Shown here in pieces: positions 18,425 to 26,852 of a stretch of 64,000 nucleotides of DNA (position 1 is the stretch's first letter; every line of letters starts with the position of its first letter). Where the stretch lies: positions 45,559 through 109,558 of the forward strand of contig CAKMIX010000008.1 in NCBI GenBank assembly GCA_927362715.1. Reading direction: 5' to 3'. The DNA comes from an uncultured Clostridia bacterium (lineage in GTDB: Bacteria > Bacillota > Clostridia > Oscillospirales > Acutalibacteraceae). A model generated the notes under the pieces. The model had not been told where the DNA came from, did no database searches, and saw only the letters and a list, made by a program, of their open reading frames with translations. The translations under genes were made by a program, and so were the position numbers.

Positions 18425-18455
18425 ACATCCATCTCCCAACTGATTTTGTATAGAA

Positions 18456-18498
18456 TAATATAAAAAGACTCATGCACGGATCGCCCGCGCATGAGTCT
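18456..18498 (-). terminator. Attenuator terminator of the mntP Mn2+ riboswitch
   Basis: On the reverse strand, a 14-bp stem (18485-18498 with 18466-18479; one G-T pair), loop GCGAT, followed by TTTTTATATT (18456-18465). Its 5' arm contains the CTCAT that closes the aptamer's P1 helix, so P1 and terminator are mutually exclusive. Confidence 0.85.
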
Positions 18499-18582
18499 CG
18501 TCATTTCAGGAAAGCCAGACCGAAACGGTCAGTATGTTGACTTGCCGCGCTTTTTTTTGCGCCGACTACTCCCTCATAAGAG
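18490..18582 (-). promoter_or_regulatory. yybP-ykoY (Mn2+-sensing) riboswitch upstream of mntP
   Basis: Reading the reverse strand, the conserved aptamer blocks occur in order: GGGAGTAG (18566-18573), GTCAACATAC (18532-18541), then CCTGAAATGACGAGAC (ending at 18495). The P1 helix pairs ATGAG (18573-18577) with CTCAT (18491-18495). Because CTCAT is also the 5' arm of the downstream terminator, Mn2+ binding should stabilise P1 and switch mntP on. Gene context (an Mn exporter), order and spacing all agree. Assignment is by motif recall, not a covariance-model search. Confidence 0.92.
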
Positions 18583-18588
18583 CATCTA

Positions 18589-18617
18589 AGTGTACCAAAA
18601 ATCATATCTGTTGTCAA
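18589..18617 (-). promoter_or_regulatory. Sigma-A promoter of the mntP riboswitch transcript
   Basis: Reverse-strand TTGACA (18612-18617) and TACACT (18589-18594) with a 17-bp spacer. The predicted start near 18582 lies just upstream of the aptamer. It begins right after the ROK gene stop at 18633. Confidence 0.85.
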
Positions 18618-18632
18618 GAGAAAAACTGCGGT

Positions 18633-19529
18633 TTAAGACTCCAAAAGCTTTTCCTTTGCAAGATATGCCGCACCAAGCATCCCCGCATGGTTTTTCATAG
18701 CGGCGCGTTTGATGGCAACCGAACGGAAGCTGTGGATGTTGCGCGCGTGAATGCGGCGGTCGATCTCCGAGACCACATAGTCCTCGTTCATTATACCGCC
18801 GCCGAGGATGATGCACGGCGGATTGAAGATAAAGATCAGCGTTGTCAGTCCGCCGATGATCTCATCGATCCAATTATCGATCACGGCATGCACCGTTGTG
18901 TTGTTAAAATGCTCCGGCGAAAAAATCTCTCGGCCGTTGAGCGTTTTTCCCGTTGCATCTTGCACAGCGTTCACGAGCGCACGTGTGGATGCATACATCT
19001 CATAGCAGCCGTTATTGCCGCAGGTGCATTTTTTGCCGCCCGTGTGCGTCACAATATGTCCAAACTCACCGGCAGAAAAATGTGTGCCCGTATAAATCTT
19101 ATTGTTGATCCACATGGCGCCGCCGACCCCCGTACCGTACGTCAGGCATAAAAAATCACTATAGCCGCGCCCTGCACCGAATTTTGCTTCCGCAGTAGCG
19201 GCAGCATTGACGTCATTTTCGACGCTGACCGGCAGATGGTGCTTTTTCTGGATCGTTTTGGTAATTTCGATTCCTGTGTAATTCGGTATATTCTCACTTG
19301 CAAAAATGATTTTCCCGAGCTCACTGTTCACCTGCCCCGCTGTGCTGATGCCGACACAGTCGACTTCAGCGGCGTAGGTATCCACGATCCCCATAATCTT
19401 GTTCATCAGGTGCGGACCGCCGAGGTGCGCTTCGGTCGGGATCTCAAAGGCTTGTTCAATCGTATAATCTCCCAGCACGGTCCCGTATTTGATTGCCGTA
19501 CCGCCGATATCGATCGCTAAAATTTTCAT
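18633..19529 (-). CDS. ROK family sugar kinase
   Basis: A 298-residue ROK protein: ATP-binding DIGGTAIKYG, the catalytic asparagine-aspartate block VENDVNAAATAEAKFG, TYGTGVGGAMWINNK, and the zinc motif GHIVTHTGGKKCTCGNNGC. The zinc knuckle and sugar-binding histidine indicate a kinase rather than a repressor; there is no N-terminal HTH. The substrate is probably glucose, mannose or an N-acetylated hexosamine. GGGAGG precedes the ATG. It is the last gene of the hprK-whiA operon, 13 nt after whiA, and the second ROK kinase of that operon. Confidence 0.9.
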   Translation of the reverse strand: MKILAIDIGGTAIKYGTVLGDYTIEQAFEIPTEAHLGGPHLMNKIMGIVDTYAAEVDCVGISTAGQVNSELGKIIFASENIPNYTGIEITKTIQKKHHLPVSVENDVNAAATAEAKFGAGRGYSDFLCLTYGTGVGGAMWINNKIYTGTHFSAGEFGHIVTHTGGKKCTCGNNGCYEMYASTRALVNAVQDATGKTLNGREIFSPEHFNNTTVHAVIDNWIDEIIGGLTTLIFIFNPPCIILGGGIMNEDYVVSEIDRRIHARNIHSFRSVAIKRAAMKNHAGMLGAAYLAKEKLLES

Positions 19530-19542
19530 GTTGCCCTCCCAG

Positions 19543-20436
19543 TCATTTTAAGGCTTCCGCCATAGTACACATCCGCCGAAGACGATGATTCACGCCGGAG
19601 CGCGACATCGGCGGCTGCATGGTGTCACCGATCTGCTGCAGCGAAAAATCCGGATTCGCAAGCCGCAGCTGCGCGATCTCACGCCATTGGTCAGGAAGAG
19701 CCGCGTAAGCCGGATTCTTTTGCAGCTTCTCCAGCAGTTCGATCTGCCGCACGGCTGCATTGACCGTTTTGTTGAGATTCGCGCTTTCAAAATTCAGCCG
19801 TCGGTTGACATTATTGCGAATATCTTTGTAAACGATCACATCGATAAATTCCATCACAAAGCGCGATGCACCCATGATGCCGATCAGATTTTGAATGTCC
19901 TCGGTCTTTTTAAAATAGAGCACATAGTGTCCGCCGCGGCGCACCTCTTTCGGATAGAACTCATTGTCCTCCAAAAATTTTTTGAGATCCAAGCTTAAGT
20001 TATAATGCGGCACAACGAATTCCAAATGATAGTTTTTTTCGGGCGCTGTCACGGTGCCGCACGTCAAAAAAGCACCGCGCAAAAATGCCCCGATGCAGCA
20101 ATCATCCGTTATATTGCCCCAATTCATGCGTCGCGTGCGCTCCTTGCCGTCATAGCCAAATGCAGACAGCACGCATAGCCGATCCTCAGGCGTTTCCACG
20201 GAAACTCTGTATTTCTTTGCGGAAATTTTTTCCGATTTCGGCGCAGCGCGGCAAAGCCTGCCGGCGACATATCGATACCTCTCCGCTACAGCGGCGTTTT
20301 CCGTCGTAAGCGATATCTCATTACCCGAAAAACCCTTGCCAAACAGCATCAGCCCGTAACTTTCTGCCAAAAGGCAGCACGGTTTTTCGGTTTGCAGCCC
20401 TAAAAGCTCCTGTTTCAGATCAGAAGAAAACGACAT
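19543..20436 (-). CDS. whiA: DNA-binding protein WhiA
   Basis: A 297-residue WhiA: the N-terminal homing-endonuclease-like domain (MSFSSDLKQELLGL, CCLLAESYGLMLFG, CCIGAFLRGAFLTCGTV) lacks nuclease function in this family, and the C-terminal HTH contains LPDQWREIAQLRLANPDFSL with SRSGVNHRLRRM. WhiA controls cell division and sporulation genes. An AGGTGA site precedes the ATG and only 6 nt separate it from rapZ, the usual pairing. Confidence 0.95.
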   Translation of the reverse strand: MSFSSDLKQELLGLQTEKPCCLLAESYGLMLFGKGFSGNEISLTTENAAVAERYRYVAGRLCRAAPKSEKISAKKYRVSVETPEDRLCVLSAFGYDGKERTRRMNWGNITDDCCIGAFLRGAFLTCGTVTAPEKNYHLEFVVPHYNLSLDLKKFLEDNEFYPKEVRRGGHYVLYFKKTEDIQNLIGIMGASRFVMEFIDVIVYKDIRNNVNRRLNFESANLNKTVNAAVRQIELLEKLQKNPAYAALPDQWREIAQLRLANPDFSLQQIGDTMQPPMSRSGVNHRLRRMCTMAEALK

Positions 20437-20442
20437 AGCGCG

Positions 20443-21303
20443 TCACCTGGAGATATCTCTATGGTACACACTGCTGCAAGCACCGTTTTCAAGCAGATGC
20501 TTGTTGATCAGCTCCGCAAATACAACGGAACGGTGCCTACCGCCCGTGCAGCCGATCGCGATCGTCAGCTGGCTTTTCCCTTCCGTGCGGTACAGCGGCA
20601 GCAGAAAATCCAAAAGATCCAAAAGCCTGCGCTCCAGACCCTTTGCCTGATCAAATTTCATGACAAAATTGCGTACCGGTTCTTCAAGCCCGGTATGCCC
20701 TTTTAATTCCGGAATATAAAAAGGATTCGGGAGACAGCGAACATCGAAAACCAAATCCGCTTCTTTTGGCGTGCCGTGCTTGAAGCCAAAAGAAATGCAG
20801 GAGATCTTCAGCGCATTGTCTGCGTTATCCAAAAACAATGCGGCGACACGCTCTTTAAACTGCGAACTCGTCACCTGTGAGGTATCAATGATATAATCGG
20901 CGCGCTGGCGCGCGGGCAGCAAAATTTCCCGCTCACGTTCGATGGCATCGCGCACCGAAGGCACGCTGAACTGATCGGCAAGCGGGTGCTTGCGGCGCGT
21001 TTCCTGATAGCGTCGCGCGATCACTTCCGTATCCGCATCGATAAACAGGATCTTGTATTTCACATTCATATTTTCCAGATCGCCGAGCACTGCGAAAAGA
21101 TCGGAAAATGAGCTGCCGAGCCTGGTATCCGCAACGAGCGCGACGCGTGAACGCTTTTCCTTGGATTTCAGGATCAGCTCCACAAAGGTCGGGATCAGCT
21201 GCGGCGGCATATTGTCCACGCAGAAAAAGCCAATATCTTCAAGCGCATCCACCGCGCGCGATTTACCCGCGCCGGAAAGCCCCGTCACAATTACAAGTTC
21301 CAT
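20443..21303 (-). CDS. rapZ: RNase adapter/nucleotide-binding protein RapZ (YvcJ)
   Basis: A 286-residue P-loop protein: Walker A GLSGAGKS (8-15), then DALEDIGFFCVDNMPPQL, a Walker B-like LFIDADTEVIARRYQETRR, and the C-terminal GCTGGRHRSVVFAE that is diagnostic for RapZ. It binds nucleotides and amino-sugar phosphates; in E. coli it directs RNase E to GlmZ, in Firmicutes the partner is unclear. ATG 21303 has AGGAAG upstream; a TTG at 21309 is less likely. It lies between murB and whiA. Confidence 0.95.
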   Translation of the reverse strand: MELVIVTGLSGAGKSRAVDALEDIGFFCVDNMPPQLIPTFVELILKSKEKRSRVALVADTRLGSSFSDLFAVLGDLENMNVKYKILFIDADTEVIARRYQETRRKHPLADQFSVPSVRDAIEREREILLPARQRADYIIDTSQVTSSQFKERVAALFLDNADNALKISCISFGFKHGTPKEADLVFDVRCLPNPFYIPELKGHTGLEEPVRNFVMKFDQAKGLERRLLDLLDFLLPLYRTEGKSQLTIAIGCTGGRHRSVVFAELINKHLLENGACSSVYHRDISR

Positions 21304-21328
21304 ACGCAATACTTCCTAACCAATCGGG

Positions 21329-22234
21329 TCAATCCCCGATATATTTCACTTCCGGCTCTAAGCGTACGCCGAATTTTTCCCATACGGTCTGCCGGATCAG
21401 CTCGATCAAAGAGAGGATATCCGAAGTCGTCGCGGCGCCTGTATTGATGACAAAGCCCGCGTGCTTTTCGCTGACCTGCGCACCGCCGACAGAAACGCCT
21501 TTCAGCCCGCTTTGCTCGATCAGCGCACCGGCAAAATACCCCTGCGGGCGCTTGAACGTGCTGCCGGCGCTCGGGAATTCAAGCGGCTGCTTTTCGGTGC
21601 GTTTGCGCATATTCTCATCCATAGCAGCACGAATCACGTTCGGATCGCCCGGCTGCAGCTGCAGTTCCAGCCCTGTAATGATCAGATCCTTGTCAGTGTA
21701 TACACTGCGGCGGTAGGAAAGTGCGAGAGCTTTCCCTGTAAAGCTTCCGAGGCTGCCATCTGAAGCGACATGTGTACAAGCCGTGAGGACGTCTTTCATC
21801 TCACCGCCGTATGCACCTGCATTCATGTAAGCAGCGCCGCCTGCCGTACCCGGGATCCCAAACGCAAATTCCAGACCGCTCAAACCCTGCCGGCAGGCAA
21901 AATTGCAAAGCGCCGTTAAAGAAGCGCCTGCAGTGCAGCGTATTCTGCCGATTCCAAGATCCTCGATGGCCGCCATAGCCGGACCGATGCGCAGCACAAC
22001 ACCCGAAAAACCGGCATCCGATACAAGCAGATTGCTGCCGTTGCCGATAACGCAAAACTTAGCATGCTCCTCCCGACAGGCAGACAAAATATCCTGAACA
22101 GCCGCAACGCTGTTCGGCTGCACCAAAAGCGCCGCAGCACCGCCGGTATGAAAACTGGTCAGCTTCGACATGGGCGCGTTTTGCGCAAAGGAAGCCCCGT
22201 GTTTACGCGCAGCTTCTATGACCGCGTCATACAC
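21329..22234 (-). CDS. murB: UDP-N-acetylenolpyruvoylglucosamine reductase MurB
   Basis: A 301-residue type II MurB: FAD-binding block FCVIGNGSNLLVSDAGF, GLSGLEFAFGIPGTAGGAAYMNAGAYGG (shown in part), YRRSVY, the catalytic serine in SAGSTFKRPQGYFAG, and a C-terminal glutamate in RLEPEVKYIG. It makes UDP-MurNAc for peptidoglycan. The start is GTG (22234) with GGGGGA about 7 nt upstream; an ATG 4 nt further is out of frame. Adjacent to rapZ and to the ROK glucokinase gene. Confidence 0.95.
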   Translation of the reverse strand: MYDAVIEAARKHGASFAQNAPMSKLTSFHTGGAAALLVQPNSVAAVQDILSACREEHAKFCVIGNGSNLLVSDAGFSGVVLRIGPAMAAIEDLGIGRIRCTAGASLTALCNFACRQGLSGLEFAFGIPGTAGGAAYMNAGAYGGEMKDVLTACTHVASDGSLGSFTGKALALSYRRSVYTDKDLIITGLELQLQPGDPNVIRAAMDENMRKRTEKQPLEFPSAGSTFKRPQGYFAGALIEQSGLKGVSVGGAQVSEKHAGFVINTGAATTSDILSLIELIRQTVWEKFGVRLEPEVKYIGD

Positions 22235-22252
22235 TGCAATCCCCCGTTTCGT

Positions 22253-23200
22253 TTATTCGTCCAGCAGCGCAGCACCGATAATGCCCGCATCATTTCCCAA
22301 AACCGCCGAGCAGATGCGTGTTTGCTTGCCGCAATGGATGCTGTACCGCTCCTTTTCCACATAGCGGCGCACAGGCTCCAAGAGCGGCTCGCCTTCACAG
22401 CCGATCCCGCCGCCTACGCAGAGCACGTCGGGTTGGAAAATATTGATGACATTGGTGATGCCTGCCGCCAAATACTTTATGTAGGTGTCCACCACCGCCT
22501 GCGCGGTCCTGTCACCGCGGCGCATCCCCTCAAACGCGGTGCGGCCGTTGACGTTTTGCAGGTCGTGATCTACGATTTCCCACATCACGGAGTCCCTGTT
22601 CTGCTCCATGGCCTGCCGCGTCTGCCGCACAAGCGCCGTAGCGGAGGAGTAAGCCTCCCAGCAGCCGCGTCTGCCGCAGGTGCAGGGCTCGCCGTCGACC
22701 ACGAGGACGGCGTGCCCCATCTCGCCGCCCGCATCATTGCAGCCGTTGACGATCTTACCGTTGATGATAATGCCGCTGCCAACACCCGTTCCAAGTGTGA
22801 TGGCGACAAAGTTATCCACATTTCCGCCGGCACCTGCCACGGCTTCGCCAAGTGCAGCGCAGTTGGCATCGTTTTCCAAATAGATAGGCTGTGTAAAGTA
22901 TTTCGACAGAATATCGCGTGCGGGGACCTTGTCGAAGCCGAGATTATTGGCATATTCGATCATCCCAAGACGCTTGTTCACGGAACCGGGCGTACCGATG
23001 CCAATGGATACGACGTCCTCCATGTCGATTTTTGCGGTGCGCACAGCGTCCTGCACACATAAAGCGATATCCTTTAAGATCTCCCCTGCCGGGCGCGGGC
23101 AGGCGGTCTTGCGCTTACCTTTGCCGATGATTTTGTAATATTCATCTACCACACCGGCGACAATATTCGTGCCGCCAAGATCTACCCCGACTCGATACAT
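22253..23200 (-). CDS. ROK family glucokinase
   Basis: A 315-residue ROK kinase, the length of Gram-positive glucokinases (GlcK). Motifs: VGVDLGGTNIVAGVVD, IGTPGSVN, LENDANCAALGEAVAG with the catalytic Asp, TLGTGVGSGIIINGK, EMGHAVLV and the zinc motif CTCGRRGCWEAYSS. It phosphorylates intracellular glucose. ATG 23200 is favoured because GGAGG lies 8 nt upstream; an ATG at 23206 is too close. It sits immediately downstream of hprK, linking sugar phosphorylation with catabolite control. Confidence 0.92.
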   Translation of the reverse strand: MYRVGVDLGGTNIVAGVVDEYYKIIGKGKRKTACPRPAGEILKDIALCVQDAVRTAKIDMEDVVSIGIGTPGSVNKRLGMIEYANNLGFDKVPARDILSKYFTQPIYLENDANCAALGEAVAGAGGNVDNFVAITLGTGVGSGIIINGKIVNGCNDAGGEMGHAVLVVDGEPCTCGRRGCWEAYSSATALVRQTRQAMEQNRDSVMWEIVDHDLQNVNGRTAFEGMRRGDRTAQAVVDTYIKYLAAGITNVINIFQPDVLCVGGGIGCEGEPLLEPVRRYVEKERYSIHCGKQTRICSAVLGNDAGIIGAALLDE

Positions 23201-23232
23201 ACACATTTCCTCCGTTCTGTATTGCAGGCAAA

Positions 23233-24201
23233 TCAATCATTTTGCCAAAATTCCGTTTTTTCTTCATGCGACTCGGCTTCCTCTTCGATGCCGAGCTGCT
23301 GCAGCAGCTCCCGCGCCGCATTGTATCCCATTTTCTTTTGGCGGTTATTCATAGCCGCCACTTCGATAATAACCGCAAGATTTCGACCCGGCTTGACAGG
23401 GACGACCGCCACAGGGACCTTTACACCCATGATGGTTGTATATTCATTGTCAAGCCCCATGCGGTCATAGACTTTTTCCGAGTCCCAAGGCTCTAACTGC
23501 ACGACCAAATTGATCTTTTCCGTCAGCTTGACGGCACCCATACCGAAAATGCGGCGCGCATTGATGATACCGATACCGCGCACCTCAATAAAGTGACGAA
23601 TGTTGTCCGGCGCGGAACCGACCAAAGATTTTGCCGAAACGCGGCGGATCTCCACCGCATCATCCGCGATCAGGCGGTGCCCGCGTTTGATCAGTTCAAT
23701 AGCGGTCTCACTTTTACCTACACCGCTGTCCCCTACGATCAAAACGCCCTCGCCGTAGACCTCGACCAGAACACCGTGGCGTGTGATTCGCTCGGCAAGC
23801 TCCGTACCAAGGAAATAGATGATCGCCGACATACAGCTCGAAGTAGATTCTTCTGTCCGCAGCAGCGGCACACCGTATTTTTGACAAAGGGTTAGCAGGT
23901 TGTCGGGACATTCCAAATTGCGCGTAATTAAAATCACGGCAGGCTTGCGGGAAGTCAGCCGCTCCAAGCCCGCATTTTGCTGCTGCGGCGTTTGCGTCTT
24001 TAGAAATTCCAATTCGGAAAGTCCAAGGATCTGCACGCGCGCCGGGTCAAAATAGTCATCGCGCCCGGCAAGCAAAAGCCCCGGACGGTTGACATCCTGT
24101 GAAGTAACATACAGTTCCGAAGCATCCGACGGCAAATATAGCGTCTCAAAACCAAATTCCCGCAAGATACGTTCCAGGGAAACTGAGTAGTTGGTAGCCA
24201 C
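23233..24201 (-). CDS. hprK: HPr kinase/phosphorylase HprK
   Basis: A 322-residue protein. The C-terminal catalytic domain has the P-loop GDSGVGKS (157-164), ELIKRGHRLIADDAVEI with the acidic catalytic residues, and the K3 loop IRHFIEVRGIGIINARRIFG. The N-terminal half is the usual HprK regulatory domain. It phosphorylates HPr on serine to drive carbon catabolite repression. The start is GTG 24201 with AAAGGAAG upstream; the frame remains open to an upstream ATG at 24300 but that lies before the promoter. It is the first gene of a six-gene operon. Confidence 0.94.
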   Translation of the reverse strand: MATNYSVSLERILREFGFETLYLPSDASELYVTSQDVNRPGLLLAGRDDYFDPARVQILGLSELEFLKTQTPQQQNAGLERLTSRKPAVILITRNLECPDNLLTLCQKYGVPLLRTEESTSSCMSAIIYFLGTELAERITRHGVLVEVYGEGVLIVGDSGVGKSETAIELIKRGHRLIADDAVEIRRVSAKSLVGSAPDNIRHFIEVRGIGIINARRIFGMGAVKLTEKINLVVQLEPWDSEKVYDRMGLDNEYTTIMGVKVPVAVVPVKPGRNLAVIIEVAAMNNRQKKMGYNAARELLQQLGIEEEAESHEEKTEFWQND

Positions 24202-24232
24202 AGCGACACTTCCTTTGATGTGCGTTTTCTCT

Positions 24233-24261
24233 ATTATAATCGATTCCCTTAAACTTTCCAA
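24233..24261 (-). promoter_or_regulatory. Sigma-A promoter of the hprK operon
   Basis: Reverse-strand TTGGAA (24256-24261), 17-bp spacer, TATAAT (24233-24238), giving a short leader before GTG 24201. Confidence 0.8.
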
Positions 24262-24399
24262 GCGTTTTCTGTAAACTTTCATAAGAATTTTCACACGCAA
24301 AACAAACTATGCGCCAGCACACAAAACATGAACCGAATTTCTCGCAAAATTTGCGCATAAGCACACAGGGGCCTGCCATACTAACGGTGGGTGAGCGGC

Positions 24400-24924
24400 A
24401 TGACAACTGTTGTTACAACAGAAAGTGTGCAAAACGCAAAAGAGCTTTGCCGAATTTTTGAAAATTTCGGCGGAGCATTCTTTTTGTCAAAAGACAGTGT
24501 GCTGGATTTTTCCGCCGTGCCGCCGGAATTTTTAGTCTTCTGTACGGATAATATACGGGAAATTCCGGCAGAAAAGACAATCTTACTTTCAGATGGAAGT
24601 GCAAATTTGCCGCGCGTTGTTCCGTCCAACCGATTTGACCGCATCCTTGTGTTCGAGCCGACTGAAAACATTGAAACAACAGAAAACATGCTTTCTGTTG
24701 GATTAAGCCGGCACAGTACGATAAGTATTGCCAGCGCCGAAAGCAATATGCTGCACATCAGCGTGCAGTCGGTCGTGCGAACGCTTGACGGCGCACAGAT
24801 CCTGCCGTGTGAATACAGCGTGACCTTATCGAGACCTTTTGACAGCCGCACAGCACTATACGCCTTCAGCGTGTTGCTGCTTTGCGGCAAAACAGATGCG
24901 AAGAGCCTCAAGCTGCGTCTGTAA
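24400..24924 (+). CDS. Hypothetical protein
   Basis: A 174-residue, soluble protein with no signal peptide and no motif that I recognise. It looks like a compact alpha/beta protein: an N-terminal helix (SVQNAKELCRIFENFG), a hydrophobic strand (PPEFLVFCTDNIREI), a Rossmann-like strand-loop (DRILVFEPTENIETT) and a C-terminal strand-helix (CEYSVTLSRPFDSRTALYAFSVLLL). ATG 24400 follows GGTGGGTGAG; a GTG at 24391 is in frame. It is divergent from hprK and converges with the 3D-domain gene. Confidence 0.55.
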   Translation: MTTVVTTESVQNAKELCRIFENFGGAFFLSKDSVLDFSAVPPEFLVFCTDNIREIPAEKTILLSDGSANLPRVVPSNRFDRILVFEPTENIETTENMLSVGLSRHSTISIASAESNMLHISVQSVVRTLDGAQILPCEYSVTLSRPFDSRTALYAFSVLLLCGKTDAKSLKLRL

Positions 24925-24928
24925 AAAA

Positions 24929-24954
24929 ATGCCCCCGAGCCGAGCGGCTCGGGG
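24929..24954 (-). terminator. Intrinsic terminator of the 3D/G5 protein gene
   Basis: A 9-bp GC-rich stem (24946-24954 with 24933-24941), loop GCTC, followed on the reverse strand by GCATTTTTTT. The plus strand lacks a T tract. Confidence 0.8.
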
Positions 24955-24989
24955 TACTTCGTCACAAGTTTTAATCGTCGGGTGCGCGG

Positions 24990-26246
24990 TCACAGGATAT
25001 AGATCACTACGTCGCGCGATCCCCATTGAATACATTCGGATTCGGTGTTCATAAACAGATCCACCGTAAATTTGTCCTTTTTGACAAACCCGCCGGTATC
25101 CGCCGCAATGGCGTACCCATACACGATTCCGTCCGTCGAGACGATCCACATTTCCGTCCCGTAAGGAATCTGTTTGGGATCTACAGCGATATATCCCGGC
25201 TTAACTGTTCTGCCGCTCGCTGTCTTAGAACCGGAGGATGCCGTATAAGCGGCGGCCTTGCCCGTGATGATCTTGGAATACTGAGTCGGTGCGCCGTCCA
25301 CGATTTTCAAGGATGCGGGCGCGGTCAATTCCGAAATCGGCGTACCGCTGTTTTTCAAACTTGAAATGCTGACGGGCTTCTGCTTGGTACCAACCTTTGT
25401 GATTTGCGGAACCGCCTCTTGCAGCACGGTCTCAGACAGGACTTCGGAGGAAGCAACAGCGCCGTCTACGATCTTATCACGATATGTGACGGACTTGGAA
25501 CCGTCCACGCCCTGCTGTGTGACGCGGCTTTGACCTTTATACAGGTCGGAAGTCCGTACGGTTTCTTTCGGGAAAGCAATCGTTTCGGTTACGGTGCGCT
25601 CCGTGTATTCAACACGGTAAACGGTGATGCTGAGGGCATCATACAGCGCGGCGTCCAAAGCGGGCTCCACTTCGTCGTCCGCGTCCATCGTGACGCCTGC
25701 TTGCTCGAGCGCATCCTGCACGGTGCCCTCGCCCATGAGCAGCGTTTGGGAAACGCCGTCGGCAGTGACGGAAACATGGTATGCGTCTGTGATCTTCACG
25801 GTGAGCCCGTCATACAGCACCGTGTCTTCGGGAACGCTGACAAGCTGTTCGGCTTGCACGGTTACCCCAAGTTCTGCGAGCAGGTCCGCCACGGTTCCGG
25901 CGGTGACAAGCTCGGTCGTTTCACCTGTAATGCTTACAAAGGTGACAGAAGCGGCACGATAGATCGTGATCACGCTGTCTTCGCCGGTAGTGAACTCCGA
26001 AAGGTCCAGTTTATCCTTTTCGGAAAGCGTAATGTCGGCCTGTTCCACAATTTCGTAGGCGTCCGAATTGGTCGTCTCTACTCTTGTGATTTCCGTACCG
26101 TCATAAATGTCTACGACATAGGCGGACGGAGCGGCAGCAAAAGCGGTTACGGCGCAAAGCAAGGCAAGCGCCAGAATCAGCGCAATGACCTTGGAGAAGG
26201 TCATGCGGGTCGCTTTCGCATACCCTTTTAGTTCTGATATCATCAT
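24990..26246 (-). CDS. yabE: DUF348-G5-3D domain protein (YabE/resuscitation-type wall enzyme)
   Basis: A 418-residue exported protein. A signal peptide (VIALILALALLCAVTAFAAA) leads into repeated DUF348 units (YVVDIYDGTEITRVETTNSD; VTFVSITGETTELVTAGTV; VSVTADGVSQTLLMGEGTV), then a G5 domain (VEYTERTVTETIAFPKETVR) and a C-terminal 3D barrel with its three aspartates (IAVDPKQIPYGT, AADTGG, VDLFM). This layout is that of YabE/YocH-type peptidoglycan lytic or remodelling enzymes. AAGGAG precedes the paired ATGs at 26246 and 26243. It has its own strong promoter and a GC-rich 130-nt leader. Confidence 0.9.
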   Translation of the reverse strand: MMISELKGYAKATRMTFSKVIALILALALLCAVTAFAAAPSAYVVDIYDGTEITRVETTNSDAYEIVEQADITLSEKDKLDLSEFTTGEDSVITIYRAASVTFVSITGETTELVTAGTVADLLAELGVTVQAEQLVSVPEDTVLYDGLTVKITDAYHVSVTADGVSQTLLMGEGTVQDALEQAGVTMDADDEVEPALDAALYDALSITVYRVEYTERTVTETIAFPKETVRTSDLYKGQSRVTQQGVDGSKSVTYRDKIVDGAVASSEVLSETVLQEAVPQITKVGTKQKPVSISSLKNSGTPISELTAPASLKIVDGAPTQYSKIITGKAAAYTASSGSKTASGRTVKPGYIAVDPKQIPYGTEMWIVSTDGIVYGYAIAADTGGFVKKDKFTVDLFMNTESECIQWGSRDVVIYIL

Positions 26247-26270
26247 TCTGCTCCTTTAACTCATACCGCC

Positions 26271-26345
26271 CGAGGGGAAAGCGCGGTGGGCGGCTGTTGG
26301 GCGTCCGTCTGCTGCTGCAAAAAATTGTTGCAAGCATACGTTTTT
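26271..26345 (-). promoter_or_regulatory. Structured leader of the yabE-type gene
   Basis: The leader between promoter and ATG can form two hairpins on the reverse strand: an 8-bp stem with one bulge (TGCT-T-GCAA paired with TTGC-AGCA, about 26311-26336) and CCGCCC/GGGCGG close to the ribosome site. It does not match the c-di-AMP (ydaO) riboswitch consensus I know, which often precedes such genes. Function unknown. Confidence 0.35.
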
Positions 26346-26382
26346 TGTGACGCCGCTGTTACTATCGCTTGTGACGTGGGAC

Positions 26383-26411
26383 ATTATATTTCCAAGTCCC
26401 CTAATTGTCAA
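26383..26411 (-). promoter_or_regulatory. Consensus sigma-A promoter of the yabE-type gene
   Basis: Reverse-strand TTGACA (26406-26411), 17-bp spacer, TATAAT (26383-26388): a perfect match to both consensus boxes. The start near 26376 gives a leader of about 130 nt. Confidence 0.9.
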
Positions 26412-26792
26412 ATTTTTTTCTTTCAGCTTTTTATGAATTTTGCACAAGTGTATATGTCAAAATCTGTCAGAAACCTTGGATTCCAAACGAAGTTTTGAAC
26501 ATTCCCTTTTACTTTCGGGTGAATATTTGTGAAAAAGTTAAAAATCTTACAATTGATTACAAAGGGGTTACAATCGCAAATATGCACTGTTTTTTCAGTA
26601 AAAACCAGATGTTTTTCCATATATAGTATATGAAATTCCTTGAAAAAAATGCATTTTATATTTTATCTTAGGAAAAAAGATTTCGATTTTGGCACGCATA
26701 TTATAAAATGAATGTATTCCTCCCCCACTTAAGTGAAAAAAACAAGCTATTGAGCCATAAAATTCGTGACTTGGATTACCATTGGAGAAAAG
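26412..26792. other. AT-rich intergenic region without a recognisable gene
   Basis: About 380 nt between two divergent promoters. It is very AT-rich with short A and T runs and stops in all frames at short intervals; open frames here have no ribosome site or protein-like composition. I see no tRNA, repeat array or known RNA motif. Confidence 0.6.
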
Positions 26793-26822
26793 TTGGAAAA
26801 AGCGGACGGTATATGTTATACT
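26793..26822 (+). promoter_or_regulatory. Promoter of the RluA-family gene
   Basis: TTGGAA (26793-26798), 18-bp spacer and TATACT (26817-26822) preceded by TGT, an extended -10. The leader is about 25 nt. Confidence 0.75.
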
Positions 26823-26852
26823 ATAGAAAAAGAATTGTATAGGAATGTGTAT

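Noticed and set aside
26247..26382. ydaO (c-di-AMP) riboswitch before the YabE-type gene
   Set aside because: The conserved blocks I know for that class are not present in the leader.
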